A DNA stretch of 58,114 nucleotides from a virus, in the IMG/VR virus record IMGVR_UViG_3300048770_000009, positions 1-58,114 of that record; one strand, given 5' to 3'. Each line of letters starts with the position of its first letter. The first letter of the stretch is position 1. The notes under the pieces are model-generated. The model was not told the DNA's origin, did not search any database, and worked only from the letters and a program-made list of their open reading frames with translations. A program made the translations under genes and the position numbers. Shown in pieces: positions 22,871-30,358 of this stretch.

Positions 22871-23089
22871 CTAAATCTTGTACTTCTTTGAATCGGTTGG
22901 GTGTTTAGGCACCGGCGGGCGGATCTCGGTCGATCCGTATACGGCATCCATGAAGTGCTTGTGCCGCAGCGTTTCTTGCAGTTCCGCGTGCTCGCGAAGG
23001 GTGCGCTGGGCTGCGACCCACCCCAGATAGCCGGCGACCGCCAGTGTAAGGATGAGCAATACGACAAGGGCCCCTGTCAACTTATCCAC
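22871..23089 (-). CDS. Membrane-anchored small protein
   Basis: 72 residues. An N-terminal membrane helix (ALVVLLILTLAVAGYLGWV) followed by a charged helix (RTLREHAELQETLRHKH) and a Pro-rich tail. The layout resembles i-spanin-like or other signal-anchor phage proteins, but it lies far from any lysis genes. Its stop carries the next gene's ribosome site. Confidence 0.65.
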   Translation of the reverse strand: MDKLTGALVVLLILTLAVAGYLGWVAAQRTLREHAELQETLRHKHFMDAVYGSTEIRPPVPKHPTDSKKYKI

Positions 23090-23092
23090 GAC

Positions 23093-23518
23093 CTACCTCC
23101 GAACGAGCTTCAAAGGTTGAGTATTGCCGCCTTGGCGCCAGGCGCCGCGCAATGTGCCATCGGCGCCGACTTCCCCCGTCCAGAATGCCGGCAGCGTGGG
23201 AATGCGGAACGAAAGTGTGTAGCCTTCGAGGCTCTGCGCGGTGGCGAAATTGTCAACCTTGATGCCGGTCACGTCGTCTCCGTCAAGAGTGCCGGCCAGC
23301 TCGCCCTGGTTGGTGACACGCAGATGCAGCTTGATGTGCAAGGGGCCGAGGTTCCCCGCGTATTCCCCTGCCAGCGACAAGGGTACGACGCGAACCGTGC
23401 CGTGCTGGCTGGGCGCCAGAGCATATTGAATGGTCTGGAGAGCTGGCTTGACAGCCTGAGACCACGCGGGCGCGCTACAGGCCGCCAAGACAAGAGCCAA
23501 AGTGATTGTATGCTTCAT
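23093..23518 (-). CDS. Exported protein with an Acidobacteriota-type beta domain
   Basis: 141 residues with a clear Sec signal peptide: KH, then hydrophobic ITLALVLAACSAPAWS, then Gln. LAAC also fits a lipobox, so it may be a lipoprotein. The mature part has GTLDGDDVTGIKVDNF and, at the end, GTLRGAWRQGGNTQPLKLVRR. I know this pattern from a beta-rich domain in front of secreted alpha/beta hydrolases of Acidobacteriota, but no hydrolase follows. It looks like a host-derived exported 'moron' gene. It is transcribed with early genes, so a role in surface change or exclusion is possible. Confidence 0.75.
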   Translation of the reverse strand: MKHTITLALVLAACSAPAWSQAVKPALQTIQYALAPSQHGTVRVVPLSLAGEYAGNLGPLHIKLHLRVTNQGELAGTLDGDDVTGIKVDNFATAQSLEGYTLSFRIPTLPAFWTGEVGADGTLRGAWRQGGNTQPLKLVRR

Positions 23519-23519
23519 T

Positions 23520-23909
23520 TTACCCCCTCACATAAGCCAGCGCCTCATCATGAGGGATGGCGGTATATTCCCGGTCGCACGCTACAAACTTGAACGTCCG
23601 GCCCGAGATGCGGTTGATGTTGAGGTAGCGGCGGCTGTTGATGTGCTTGTACAGCATCAGGTCGCCATCGTTGCCCATGAGCATGAAGTCGCCAGCCTCG
23701 CGCGCGCCGACGAGGTTTACCAGCGGGGTGAAATTGGAGGCCTGCGGTTTCTCTGGTGTGAGCGGAGATAGCGCGCAGTCGAAGAAGTGGAAGCCCACGC
23801 CAGCGCACGCTGGGCAGGACGCAGCACCTTTGCGGCGCCCGAACAGCGCGTCCGCAATGCCGTCGGCCATCACAAAGCCAAGGGGTTTGGGTTGTATGTT
23901 TTGGGTCAT
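23520..23909 (-). CDS. Hypothetical protein with CPAC motif
   Basis: 129 residues from ATG 23909, overlapping the previous stop (TAATG). CPACAGVGFHFFDC (about 32-45) may bind zinc. The second half is strand-rich (DFMLMGNDGDLMLYKHINSRRYLNI). Unknown family. Confidence 0.68.
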   Translation of the reverse strand: MTQNIQPKPLGFVMADGIADALFGRRKGAASCPACAGVGFHFFDCALSPLTPEKPQASNFTPLVNLVGAREAGDFMLMGNDGDLMLYKHINSRRYLNINRISGRTFKFVACDREYTAIPHDEALAYVRG

Positions 23910-24418
23910 TAGCAGACCTCTTCTTGCAAATAGCGGGTGAATATCTCGATTTGCTTTGCCCACGCAGCGTCCCTCGCAGCGGCCCCCGCAGCGGCCCACG
24001 CAGCGGCCCACGCAGCGGCCCACGCAGCGGCCCACGCAGCGTCCCACGCAGCGTCCCCCGCAGCGGCCCTCGCAGCGGCCCACGCAGCGTCCAGTTCCTC
24101 TACTGAGATTCGGCCATGCGCGGAATCCCGCGCCGCCTTGATTGCTAACTCGGGCCGCTTGTCTTGTGAGTATTTCCGCCAGATCGGAAGAACCTCTTCC
24201 GCGAAGTCAGCAGCCATGAGCCGAGCCACCTTATCGCAGTTTTTGGAGGTCGCAGACAATGCCCATAGCGCATCATCTAAACCGTTGGTTCTAAGGATGG
24301 TGAGTAGGTTGATCGGCTCGGTATCCTTCACGCCCTTCAATGCCGCGCGAAGGAATTTGTACCGCTCCGTACATGCGCCAGCGGATCGCAAGCGCCGGAA
24401 TGTCGTAGTCAGTGTCAT
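23909..24418 (-). CDS. Putative-immunity-type protein with a WAAA repeat array
   Basis: 169 residues. The N-terminal 100 residues are helical, ending RKYSQDKRPELAIKAARDSAHGRISVEEL. Then come 11 four-residue units [Ala/Asp]-Ala-Ala-[Trp/Arg/Gly], and a short end. The lead-in and Ala-rich repeat match a group often labelled 'putative immunity protein' in bacterial genomes; that label is weakly founded. The array would form a long Ala helix with Trp on a face. ATGACACTG start, GAAAGG upstream. Confidence 0.65.
   Translation of the reverse strand: MTLTTTFRRLRSAGACTERYKFLRAALKGVKDTEPINLLTILRTNGLDDALWALSATSKNCDKVARLMAADFAEEVLPIWRKYSQDKRPELAIKAARDSAHGRISVEELDAAWAAARAAAGDAAWDAAWAAAWAAAWAAAWAAAGAAARDAAWAKQIEIFTRYLQEEVC
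23960..24091 (-). repeat. 12-bp tandem array (11 units)
   Basis: Eleven in-frame 12-bp units. Two positions vary: one gives TGG, GGG or AGG (Trp, Gly, Arg), the other GCC or GAC (Ala, Asp). All differences change the protein; no silent differences occur. Confidence 0.95.
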
Positions 24419-24422
24419 CGGT

Positions 24423-24572
24423 CTAGCCTTTCTTGGGTTGAGTTTGGTTCCTCATCGCCGCGCGCAGCGCGCTCGTCACGAACTGCTTCAACGTAACCTC
24501 CGCGTCTACAGCAGCCATTTTCAACTGCTTTAGCAGCGCAGGATCGAAGTCGTTAACACGTAAATCAGCCAT
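24423..24572 (-). CDS. Ribbon-helix-helix regulator, first gene of the leftward operon
   Basis: 49 residues from ATG 24572. MADLRVNDFDPALLKQLKMA, then EVTLKQFVTSALR, fits the strand-helix-helix of Arc/CopG-type repressors. No ribosome site is present, and the candidate -10 box ends 6 bases before the ATG, so the mRNA would be leaderless. It is similar in plan to the other RHH gene at 39265-39441. An inverted repeat within its promoter suggests self-repression. It likely controls the whole leftward operon. Confidence 0.75.
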   Translation of the reverse strand: MADLRVNDFDPALLKQLKMAAVDAEVTLKQFVTSALRAAMRNQTQPKKG

Positions 24573-24578
24573 GTCACA

Positions 24579-24607
24579 AAACTACACGTAACGTATGGAC
24601 GTGTCAA
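24579..24607 (-). promoter_or_regulatory. Leftward early promoter with internal operator
   Basis: Minus strand TTGACA (24602-24607), 17 bases, then TAGTTT (24579-24584). ACACGT (24584-24589) and ACGTGT (24599-24604) form an inverted repeat with a 9-base spacer between the two boxes, a natural operator for the RHH protein encoded immediately downstream. The -10 is weak (three of six). Confidence 0.55.
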
Positions 24608-24626
24608 GCGTGTACTAAAATAAACT

Positions 24627-24655
24627 TTGACACCACGAACAATCTGTTCTATCGT
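24627..24655 (+). promoter_or_regulatory. Rightward early promoter
   Basis: TTGACA (24627-24632), 17 bases, then TATCGT (24650-24655). It faces away from the leftward promoter, with the two -35 boxes about 20 bases apart, forming a divergent switch region. It would drive the genes from 24827 onward. Confidence 0.55.
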
Positions 24656-24826
24656 CTGAAATCGTGGGGGAACGAGGGGGAAGCACACAGCCACTCCCCG
24701 CCCGATCGTGAGCGCGAGGCGTCACCGCCTATCTGGCCCGATGCCCTCGACTGCTGCCTGCCATGCGGCTCAATAGCATGGACCGAAAAGGCCAGATTAA
24801 GCCGTAGGTATCTGAAAAGAGGCTAC
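24656..24826 (+). other. Gene-free leader of the rightward operon
   Basis: 171 bases with G-runs (GTGGGGGAACGAGGGGGAAG), a small AGGCG/CGCCT hairpin, and two mini-frames of 11 and 9 codons without good ribosome sites. The frame of the next gene is open through this stretch but has no usable start codon before 24827. No firm element recognised. Confidence 0.4.
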
Positions 24827-25201
24827 TTGGCTCATTTCGAGACGATTCAGACCGGAAACAGGGTCGAGACGCACATTCGGGGCCGAGTTTTCAGATACGC
24901 ACCCAAACAACCCAAGGGATTGCAGCGGCCGCCGGCGAGCAAAGAACTGCGGCGTGTGTGTGTGCTGGATGGTCACCATGGCGCCATGCTGGAGCGGTGG
25001 GGCGTTGACCAGCCTTGCCACGGTCCCAGGTGCACACATCGTCACCATACGCGGGCTGAGGTTGAGAAGCTGGTGCGCGACGGGATATTGAAGTACGTGG
25101 CCGGGAGCCAGCGCAACGTGGCGGTGTACGTGTATGGGCGGATATGGAAGGGTGTGCCGAGCGGTGGGCCACAAGGCGCTAAGGTGATGCAACTTGTATA
25201 G
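24827..25201 (+). CDS. Hypothetical early protein
   Basis: 124 residues from TTG 24827, with AGAGG upstream. A His/Cys cluster (CHGPRCTHRHHTRAEVEKLV) is followed by DGILKYV...VAVYVYGRIWKGVPSG, a winged-helix-like order (helix, then a short hairpin) seen in small phage proteins. A DNA-binding role is possible. First gene of the rightward operon. Start codon uncertain. Confidence 0.6.
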   Translation: MAHFETIQTGNRVETHIRGRVFRYAPKQPKGLQRPPASKELRRVCVLDGHHGAMLERWGVDQPCHGPRCTHRHHTRAEVEKLVRDGILKYVAGSQRNVAVYVYGRIWKGVPSGGPQGAKVMQLV

Positions 25202-25313
25202 TGCTCACTTTTGAGGCACTTGCAAAGAATCATGCCAAAGACACAAAAATTGGCAAAAACAAGCCTCTACGTTGACCTGAGAGCGATTGCAGAGGGTTCG
25301 ATGGACCACCAGC

Positions 25314-25814
25314 ATGGCAGATTTGAGGTACAAGGATTGGGACGACCCCAAGCGGGAATCGGTGCTGGAGAAGCGCAGTGCCTGGGTTCGGCGACGCCGG
25401 ATGAAGGCGTATCGGTCGGTGCCGGTCTGCCGCCGAGTGTGGTTCGTGACCTTGACTGCAACTGCGGCGGACTTGGACACCTTCTCGCCCCACGACCTCC
25501 CGGCAGGGTTGACGTTCACGCCGCAAGAGTTCTGGTGCCTAAGCCGGCGAGCTGCCAAGAGTTTGATTTTGTTGGACAAGGCAGCCGGGGGTTGCGGGAC
25601 AATGTACGCGGTGGAGTTTCGGCTGTGCCCAAACTGCGGCCGCATCTTGTTGGGCCCAGCGGCGCGCGAGTACCGAGAGAAGCAACTCAAGCCGACGTGG
25701 ATGTGGCACTACCCCGACGGGCCGGCGTGTAATCTTGAGTGCAAGCCCAATGGCCGCGGCGAAGAAAGGCAGCGGCTGACGTACCAAACCGAAAGGATCA
25801 GGTTGCGGCCATGA
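25314..25814 (+). CDS. Hypothetical zinc-binding protein
   Basis: 166 residues from ATG 25314; TTG 25287 is an alternative, and neither has a strong ribosome site. The N terminus is basic (KRSAWVRRRRMK). The middle has LTFTPQEFWCLSRRAAKSLILLDKA; the end has RLCPNCGRILLG, half of a zinc ribbon, and CNLECK. Unknown function. The gap before it (25202-25313) may hold a 24-codon frame from GTG 25201, which I cannot confirm. Confidence 0.6.
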   Translation: MADLRYKDWDDPKRESVLEKRSAWVRRRRMKAYRSVPVCRRVWFVTLTATAADLDTFSPHDLPAGLTFTPQEFWCLSRRAAKSLILLDKAAGGCGTMYAVEFRLCPNCGRILLGPAAREYREKQLKPTWMWHYPDGPACNLECKPNGRGEERQRLTYQTERIRLRP

Positions 25815-25978
25815 TTAGAGTATGGTTGTTGCTAAAACAAACGTGGTCACCAACTGAGGGGATCACTGGCGTCGAGTTGATTGGGTGGTACACGTCCAAG
25901 ACAGACGCAGACGGTGCGCGAGCAGATCTCCCATCCGACACGACGTTTGAAGGCTACATAGTTGCCAGGCTGAGGTAA
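25811..25978 (+). CDS. Hypothetical small protein
   Basis: 55 residues from ATG 25811 (ATGA overlap with the previous stop). Begins with strand MIRVWLLLKQ, then GVELIGWYTSKTDADGARADLP and TTFEGYIVARL, a compact alpha/beta pattern typical of small phage accessory proteins. Unknown. Confidence 0.6.
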   Translation: MIRVWLLLKQTWSPTEGITGVELIGWYTSKTDADGARADLPSDTTFEGYIVARLR

Positions 25979-25985
25979 CGCGGTC

Positions 25986-26168
25986 ATGATCTCAGTTGGC
26001 GACCACGTGTTGATTATCAGCCCGAATGGGCGCAAGGTGCGCTGCCGGGCTATGGTGATGGGGGTTGACGACGGCAATACACTCATCCTCAACCGCAAAC
26101 TGCCGTCAACCGTCAAGCCTGGCGACCTCATCCAGGTGGAGCCGAATACGGGTAAACTTGTCGCATGA
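25986..26168 (+). CDS. Small beta-barrel-like protein
   Basis: 60 residues with GAGGTAA upstream. VGDHVLIIS, RKVRCRAMVMGVDDGNTLIL and VKPGDLIQVEP read like a small SH3/KOW-type barrel. It may bind nucleic acid. The stop overlaps the next ATG. Confidence 0.6.
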   Translation: MISVGDHVLIISPNGRKVRCRAMVMGVDDGNTLILNRKLPSTVKPGDLIQVEPNTGKLVA

Positions 26169-26278
26169 TTACTCTAGCCCTGAATCTCGCCGCCCTGATC
26201 TTCGTCGTGATCGTTGCGCTCATCCTCAAGGCGCTCATCCCCGCCGCGCTCGTCTCCATATCCGACATTTTCATATAG
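26165..26278 (+). CDS. Small hydrophobic membrane peptide
   Basis: 37 residues from ATG 26165 (ATGA overlap). Nearly all hydrophobic (ITLALNLAALIFVVIVALIL), one membrane helix. Function unknown. Confidence 0.55.
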   Translation: MITLALNLAALIFVVIVALILKALIPAALVSISDIFI

Positions 26279-26295
26279 ATGAGGTTTGCGTAGAC

Positions 26296-26484
26296 ATGAA
26301 AGCAATGAATTCACTCTGGATAAAGCAATTAGTATGGCCCCCGTGGGCAGAGCGATGCAGGCGAGACATTGCGTGGGGAATATGTATTCGCGCTGTGCAT
26401 CATTTAGCCATGAAACAGTCATACGATCATAACGATTTGGAAGCAGCGAAGTTGATTAACAGAATTGCCAAGGAGTTATCTTGA
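26296..26484 (+). CDS. Hypothetical small protein
   Basis: 62 residues from ATG 26296, GAGG 11 bases upstream. Trp-rich start (LWIKQLVWPPWAERCRRDIAW), then a helix. The stop overlaps the next ATG (TGATG). Locally AT-richer than the flanks. Confidence 0.55.
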   Translation: MKAMNSLWIKQLVWPPWAERCRRDIAWGICIRAVHHLAMKQSYDHNDLEAAKLINRIAKELS

Positions 26485-26699
26485 TGAGCGAATATCCAGT
26501 AGGACACGCGACGCGCTATCCCACCATCGGAGGAATTCCTGTCTCCGTCCACATGGGCGGTAAATCTGCTTATAACCTCTTGACGGATCAAACTGTAACG
26601 ATTGGCGATGATCGTCCGGAAGTCCACGTGAACGCATTCGCCGTCGCCGAATTGGGCGATTTGATTGTTTGGAAAGACTACAAGGAGAACCATGAATAG
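26484..26699 (+). CDS. Hypothetical small protein
   Basis: 71 residues from ATG 26484. Strand-rich (GGIPVSVHMGGKSAYNLLTDQTVTIGDD) and ending in a charged tail. Overlaps the next gene by 8 bases. No known family. Confidence 0.6.
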   Translation: MSEYPVGHATRYPTIGGIPVSVHMGGKSAYNLLTDQTVTIGDDRPEVHVNAFAVAELGDLIVWKDYKENHE

Positions 26700-27039
26700 C
26701 AAGAACCAGGCCGAAAGCCTACAGGAGCGCGTCGGCGCCATCGCCAACGTGCCAGTCGCCACCGCAATCAACAACCTCCAAACTGAGTACATCGCCATCG
26801 GCAAGCGCCTGCGCGGCTACTCCATCCAGGTCCACGGCAGCATTCTCAACATGCTGCAAACTGAGTTCCAGCTCCGCCAGGACGAGACCAAGAACGCGAT
26901 CAGCGAGTTCCAGCACCAGGAAGCGGTGCGGCGCGAACACGAGGCGGCCGAGGCTCAGAAGAAACTGGAAGCCGAGCAGGATGCCATCGCTGAAGCCAAC
27001 CGGCCCAAGCTGGCTGTGGTGGGAGCACCAGTACAGTGA
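26692..27039 (+). CDS. Coiled-coil protein
   Basis: 115 residues from ATG 26692 with AAGGAG 4 bases upstream. Helical, with a long charged coiled coil (EFQHQEAVRREHEAAEAQKKLEAEQ). Unknown role. The stop overlaps the next GTG. Confidence 0.68.
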   Translation: MNSKNQAESLQERVGAIANVPVATAINNLQTEYIAIGKRLRGYSIQVHGSILNMLQTEFQLRQDETKNAISEFQHQEAVRREHEAAEAQKKLEAEQDAIAEANRPKLAVVGAPVQ

Positions 27040-27311
27040 CCAGTCCCGTCAGCCGTGCATACCTCATCGTCGAGATTGTGGGTCACCCGGAGATGGTCGA
27101 GCCTGAGATTCGCCGATTTCTCAAGCAGTGGCAATCGCAGAGTGCCCGCAGTATGGAGATCCCAGAAGCCACGCGCCACAGTTGCCTGGAGGTTCATATT
27201 GAGCTTTCCGACGGCGATTTAAGCGGGGATGTTGTGAGACTTCGCGCCGCACGCAAGCATACGACCTGCGAGATGTGCGAGTCGGACGAGCCTCTAGGGA
27301 GTGTCAGATGA
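27036..27311 (+). CDS. Hypothetical protein
   Basis: 91 residues from GTG 27036 (GTGA overlap). Starts with strand RAYLIVEIVG, a helix rich in Gln, and ends near CEMC. Its stop overlaps the ATG of the first exported-protein gene, so both are probably co-translated. Confidence 0.6.
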   Translation: MTSPVSRAYLIVEIVGHPEMVEPEIRRFLKQWQSQSARSMEIPEATRHSCLEVHIELSDGDLSGDVVRLRAARKHTTCEMCESDEPLGSVR

Positions 27312-28825
27312 CAGCGCCCATAGCGCTATCGAGAGCGCAAGGCGACCAACTTAAGACCGTGCCGCCCGGCTTCCGTCTGTTCTTCTCGGTGCTGGCTAAT
27401 GCTTACTACCTCATGCCGCTCAAGTTGCTCCCAATCATCCTCTGCATGTTGACTATCGTGGCGCATAGCCAAACCTGCATCACCAATGCCCAGGTAACGC
27501 TGACCGGCAACCTCCGCAGCGCCAACGGCATTCCCTCCTCAAACTCCATCCTCACGCTGACCCCGAGCCAGCAAGGCCTCATCGCAGGATGTGGAGTCAA
27601 CCTCGCCACGGTCAACACGTGCGCGACATCGACCGATGGTTCCGTCGTCGGCGTCCAGAACCCCCAAACAGCGACAATCAACACCACCAGCGGTGGGGGA
27701 TCCCTGGGTTCTGGCGTCTACTACACGGTTTACGAGTGGTATGACGCTGCCAGCCACGTGACTCTGGTCAGCCCTGAGACCGCAACCAGTCTCGGCACTA
27801 CAGGTACGCTTGTGGTCAACCCACCATCGAGCGGCGTTCCGGCATTGGCAGTTGGGATGGATGTATTCATCTCCACTTCGAGCGGGACTGAGACACTGCA
27901 AGGTCAAACAACTGGGACGGCCTCTTTCGTCCAGTCCACCGCATTGACCTCTGGATCCAGTCCCGCCTCGACCAACACCACGCTGTGCCAAGTGGTGGCG
28001 AACGATGCAGTTTGGCCGACCGGCACCGGCTACAACGTGTCGATGGTCACTGTGAACGGCAATCCAGTTCCCAACTACCCGATGCAATGGCAGTTGCTCG
28101 GACCGGGCAGCACTTACAACCTATCGAACGGCCTGCCTTACTACCACGGCGTGGTCTTCTACCCCGTTCCGATCCTGTCTCAGCCAGCCAACCACGGACA
28201 GCAGAGCATCTCCGGCCCGCTGAACTTTGGAGGATACTACGTGACCGGCGTGGGCAAGCTCGGCGTCGGCACCAACTTCCCTGGCTGGGGCGTGGATGCA
28301 GAGGGAAGCGGGCTCGGTGCGTTTATCAATGCCGCGGGAGGCTATCTTCTTAATGGTTCTGGTGGAGTATCTGGCCAGTATCCATGCTCGGACGGCACTG
28401 CGATAGACCACTTCTGCACACTAAACACGACTTCGTATCAGACGATTGCCTCCAACGGCACAGCGCAGACCCAGCGCCCAACGCTCAATTTCAGTCCAGC
28501 ATTCTCTGTGACTGATTCCAGCTCGCCAGCGCAAACGACCATTGGAATCAACAAAGTGCAGTTGTCGCTTCCGGCAACGACTGTGAACGCCAACACCTGC
28601 ACAGCTCCAGCGACCGCGACACTGACCGGGGTAACCTCGACCTCGACGTTCTCAACAGCGTTCGCGACTAACCCGGTTGCGGCGGTTGGCTGGGGTGCAA
28701 ATGGCGGCCTGGTCGTCGAATTGTGGCCGGACGCCTCTCCCAATATGCTCGATTGGTCGATCTGCAATCAGACTGCATCGAACATCACCCCAACGGCTAT
28801 CGCGTTGAATGTAGGGGTGAACTGA
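27308..28825 (+). CDS. Exported fibre-like protein 1
   Basis: 505 residues from ATG 27308 (ATGA overlap, AGGGAG upstream); an internal ATG at 27413 would give a shorter signal. The hydrophobic segment LPIILCMLTIVAHS followed by Gln is a signal peptide, here preceded by an unusually long N-terminal region. The mature part is Thr/Ser/Gly/Asn-rich beta structure with Cys spread in pairs. The GVGTNFPGWGVDAEGSG segment resembles phage tail-fibre and appendage repeats, and the end (GWGANGGLVVELWPDASPN) looks like a fibre-tip domain. First of seven consecutive exported proteins. Confidence 0.75.
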   Translation: MTAPIALSRAQGDQLKTVPPGFRLFFSVLANAYYLMPLKLLPIILCMLTIVAHSQTCITNAQVTLTGNLRSANGIPSSNSILTLTPSQQGLIAGCGVNLATVNTCATSTDGSVVGVQNPQTATINTTSGGGSLGSGVYYTVYEWYDAASHVTLVSPETATSLGTTGTLVVNPPSSGVPALAVGMDVFISTSSGTETLQGQTTGTASFVQSTALTSGSSPASTNTTLCQVVANDAVWPTGTGYNVSMVTVNGNPVPNYPMQWQLLGPGSTYNLSNGLPYYHGVVFYPVPILSQPANHGQQSISGPLNFGGYYVTGVGKLGVGTNFPGWGVDAEGSGLGAFINAAGGYLLNGSGGVSGQYPCSDGTAIDHFCTLNTTSYQTIASNGTAQTQRPTLNFSPAFSVTDSSSPAQTTIGINKVQLSLPATTVNANTCTAPATATLTGVTSTSTFSTAFATNPVAAVGWGANGGLVVELWPDASPNMLDWSICNQTASNITPTAIALNVGVN

Positions 28826-29313
28826 TGCGCTGGCCTCTACTACTCTTGCTCTGTTGCGCTTCGGTGTTGGCGCAGGTTCCAGGATCTCCGGGAAGGACGA
28901 CATCCGGCGGCAACAACACCCACACTTTCACATTCTCGCCGGGGCTGGGCACGATCACGTGTAGCGGATCAACCTGTTCCGATACTTCCGGTTCGGTCTC
29001 TCCATCGTCTCAAGTGGTCTCAGGTAATCTCCATTTCAATTCGACCCATGACGCCAATTTCAACTTAGGTGGAGCATTTGGATCTGGAACAGGTCAGATA
29101 CAGGTGAGTTGCAACGGTGGCAGCACTTGGATGACGATAGCTTCCGGCAGTGGTAGCGTCGGCGGCGGATTGACCTACGGCTATTCCACGCCGGTCTGCT
29201 CAGGCCCCACCAACCTCAATACCCTGCTCTTCCGGTCGTTTCTGGGCGGCGGCGGGGCTTCGAGTTTCAATATGTCGTTTGAGTCGCCGTCATCGGTCGC
29301 GATTAGCTGGTAG
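28825..29313 (+). CDS. Exported fibre-like protein 2
   Basis: 162 residues; ATG 28825 overlaps the previous stop (TGATG). Signal peptide RWPLLLLLCCASVLA, then Gln. The mature chain is Gly/Ser/Thr-rich with evenly spaced Cys (ITCSGSTCSD, VSCNGG, PVCSG), suggesting disulfides formed outside the cytoplasm. Beta-rich, no known enzyme motif. Confidence 0.72.
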   Translation: MRWPLLLLLCCASVLAQVPGSPGRTTSGGNNTHTFTFSPGLGTITCSGSTCSDTSGSVSPSSQVVSGNLHFNSTHDANFNLGGAFGSGTGQIQVSCNGGSTWMTIASGSGSVGGGLTYGYSTPVCSGPTNLNTLLFRSFLGGGGASSFNMSFESPSSVAISW

Positions 29314-29360
29314 GCGGCAAGAAACCTCAACCATCAACCCCTCAAAGGAGCACCATCGCC

Positions 29361-30278
29361 ATGCGCAAAGCATTGTTCTCCATCGTCGCGCTGATCCTTG
29401 CCGCCATCTGCGCGGCCCCAGTGTCAGCGCAAACCGCCGTTACCCCGTTCACCGCGCCCTGGTACTACGCCACCAGCTTCCAACTCTGGTCGATCAACCA
29501 GCAGAGCCCCAACACGTACATCTTCCAGGGCCGCAGCCTTTGCAACAGCCAAGGGCAGAACCTCAACTTCTTCGTGTTCAACACCAATGCGCCTGTGCTG
29601 ATTGCGGACTCGAACTCCAGCAACTCGGAGGTTGTGACGCCATCGGCCATCGTGAATACCGCCGGCAGTTGCGGTGCGACCGTGGCGCCAAGCCACAATC
29701 ACTACACCTTCCAGATGAAATCAGGCACTGCCGGACTCCAAGAGGGCATCAACGCTCTCGACGGGCAGGGCGCATGGCCTGCGCTTTTGCTCTTGGATAA
29801 GAACTGGTGGACGATCGCCAACCAGATCCCTGGGACCACGGCGGCTACCATTCTCGGCGCGGCCAAGGGTGATGCTTCAGTCATGGTCGAGGACATCACC
29901 ACTCTTGGACCGATCTATTACGTGTGGAATGGCTCGGCGTATGCCTCTGGAACATGGGTCAACACCGCCCCGACCGCGGCGACAGGCGCGGCCGCAGGCA
30001 CCGCGACCAGCGAAGTTGCGACAGGCACCGCTCTCTCTGGCACCTATTCATTCACCACCGGCACCGCGACCACTGGCACTGTATTCACCGAGACTTGGGC
30101 GAACAGCGGCCAGTTCCAAGCTGCACCAGGCTCTTGCACGGTCACGAGCACTGGAGCGACAGCACCGCCAACCCTGACCGTGACGAACTCCTACTCAAGC
30201 CACGGCATTATGACGGTCTCTGTGGCCTCGGCGCTGGCCAGCACCACAGCGTACAGCTTTAGCTGGAACTGCAAGTAA
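29361..30278 (+). CDS. Exported protein 3, GLQEA family
   Basis: 305 residues, with AAAGGAGCACCATCGCC before ATG. Signal peptide RKALFSIVALILAAICAAPVSA, then Gln. The mature N-terminal half (WSINQQSP...GRSLCNSQ...NSEVVTP...GSCGATV...HNHYTFQMKSGTAGLQEGIN) is shared with the next two exported proteins. The C-terminal half is a Thr/Ala-rich beta region with two Cys. A terminator follows. Confidence 0.75.
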   Translation: MRKALFSIVALILAAICAAPVSAQTAVTPFTAPWYYATSFQLWSINQQSPNTYIFQGRSLCNSQGQNLNFFVFNTNAPVLIADSNSSNSEVVTPSAIVNTAGSCGATVAPSHNHYTFQMKSGTAGLQEGINALDGQGAWPALLLLDKNWWTIANQIPGTTAATILGAAKGDASVMVEDITTLGPIYYVWNGSAYASGTWVNTAPTAATGAAAGTATSEVATGTALSGTYSFTTGTATTGTVFTETWANSGQFQAAPGSCTVTSTGATAPPTLTVTNSYSSHGIMTVSVASALASTTAYSFSWNCK

Positions 30279-30304
30279 GCTCAACCAAGCCATCGAATGC
30301 ACCG

Positions 30305-30337
30305 GGCGGCCAGAATATGCACTGGCCGCCTTCTTTT
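30305..30337 (+). terminator. Rho-independent terminator within the exported cassette
   Basis: GGCGGCCAG (30305-30313) and CTGGCCGCC (30322-30330) form a perfect 9-bp stem with an 8-base loop, followed by TTCTTTT. It lies between exported genes 3 and 4, so the later ones need read-through or a separate promoter, which I did not find. Confidence 0.85.
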
Positions 30338-30358
30338 ATGCAAAGGAGCAACATCGCC

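Noticed and set aside
25211-25732. 173-codon frame overlapping the zinc-binding protein gene at 25314
   Set aside because: Gly/Val/Pro-rich composition without motifs. The other frame has a zinc motif and couples to the next gene.
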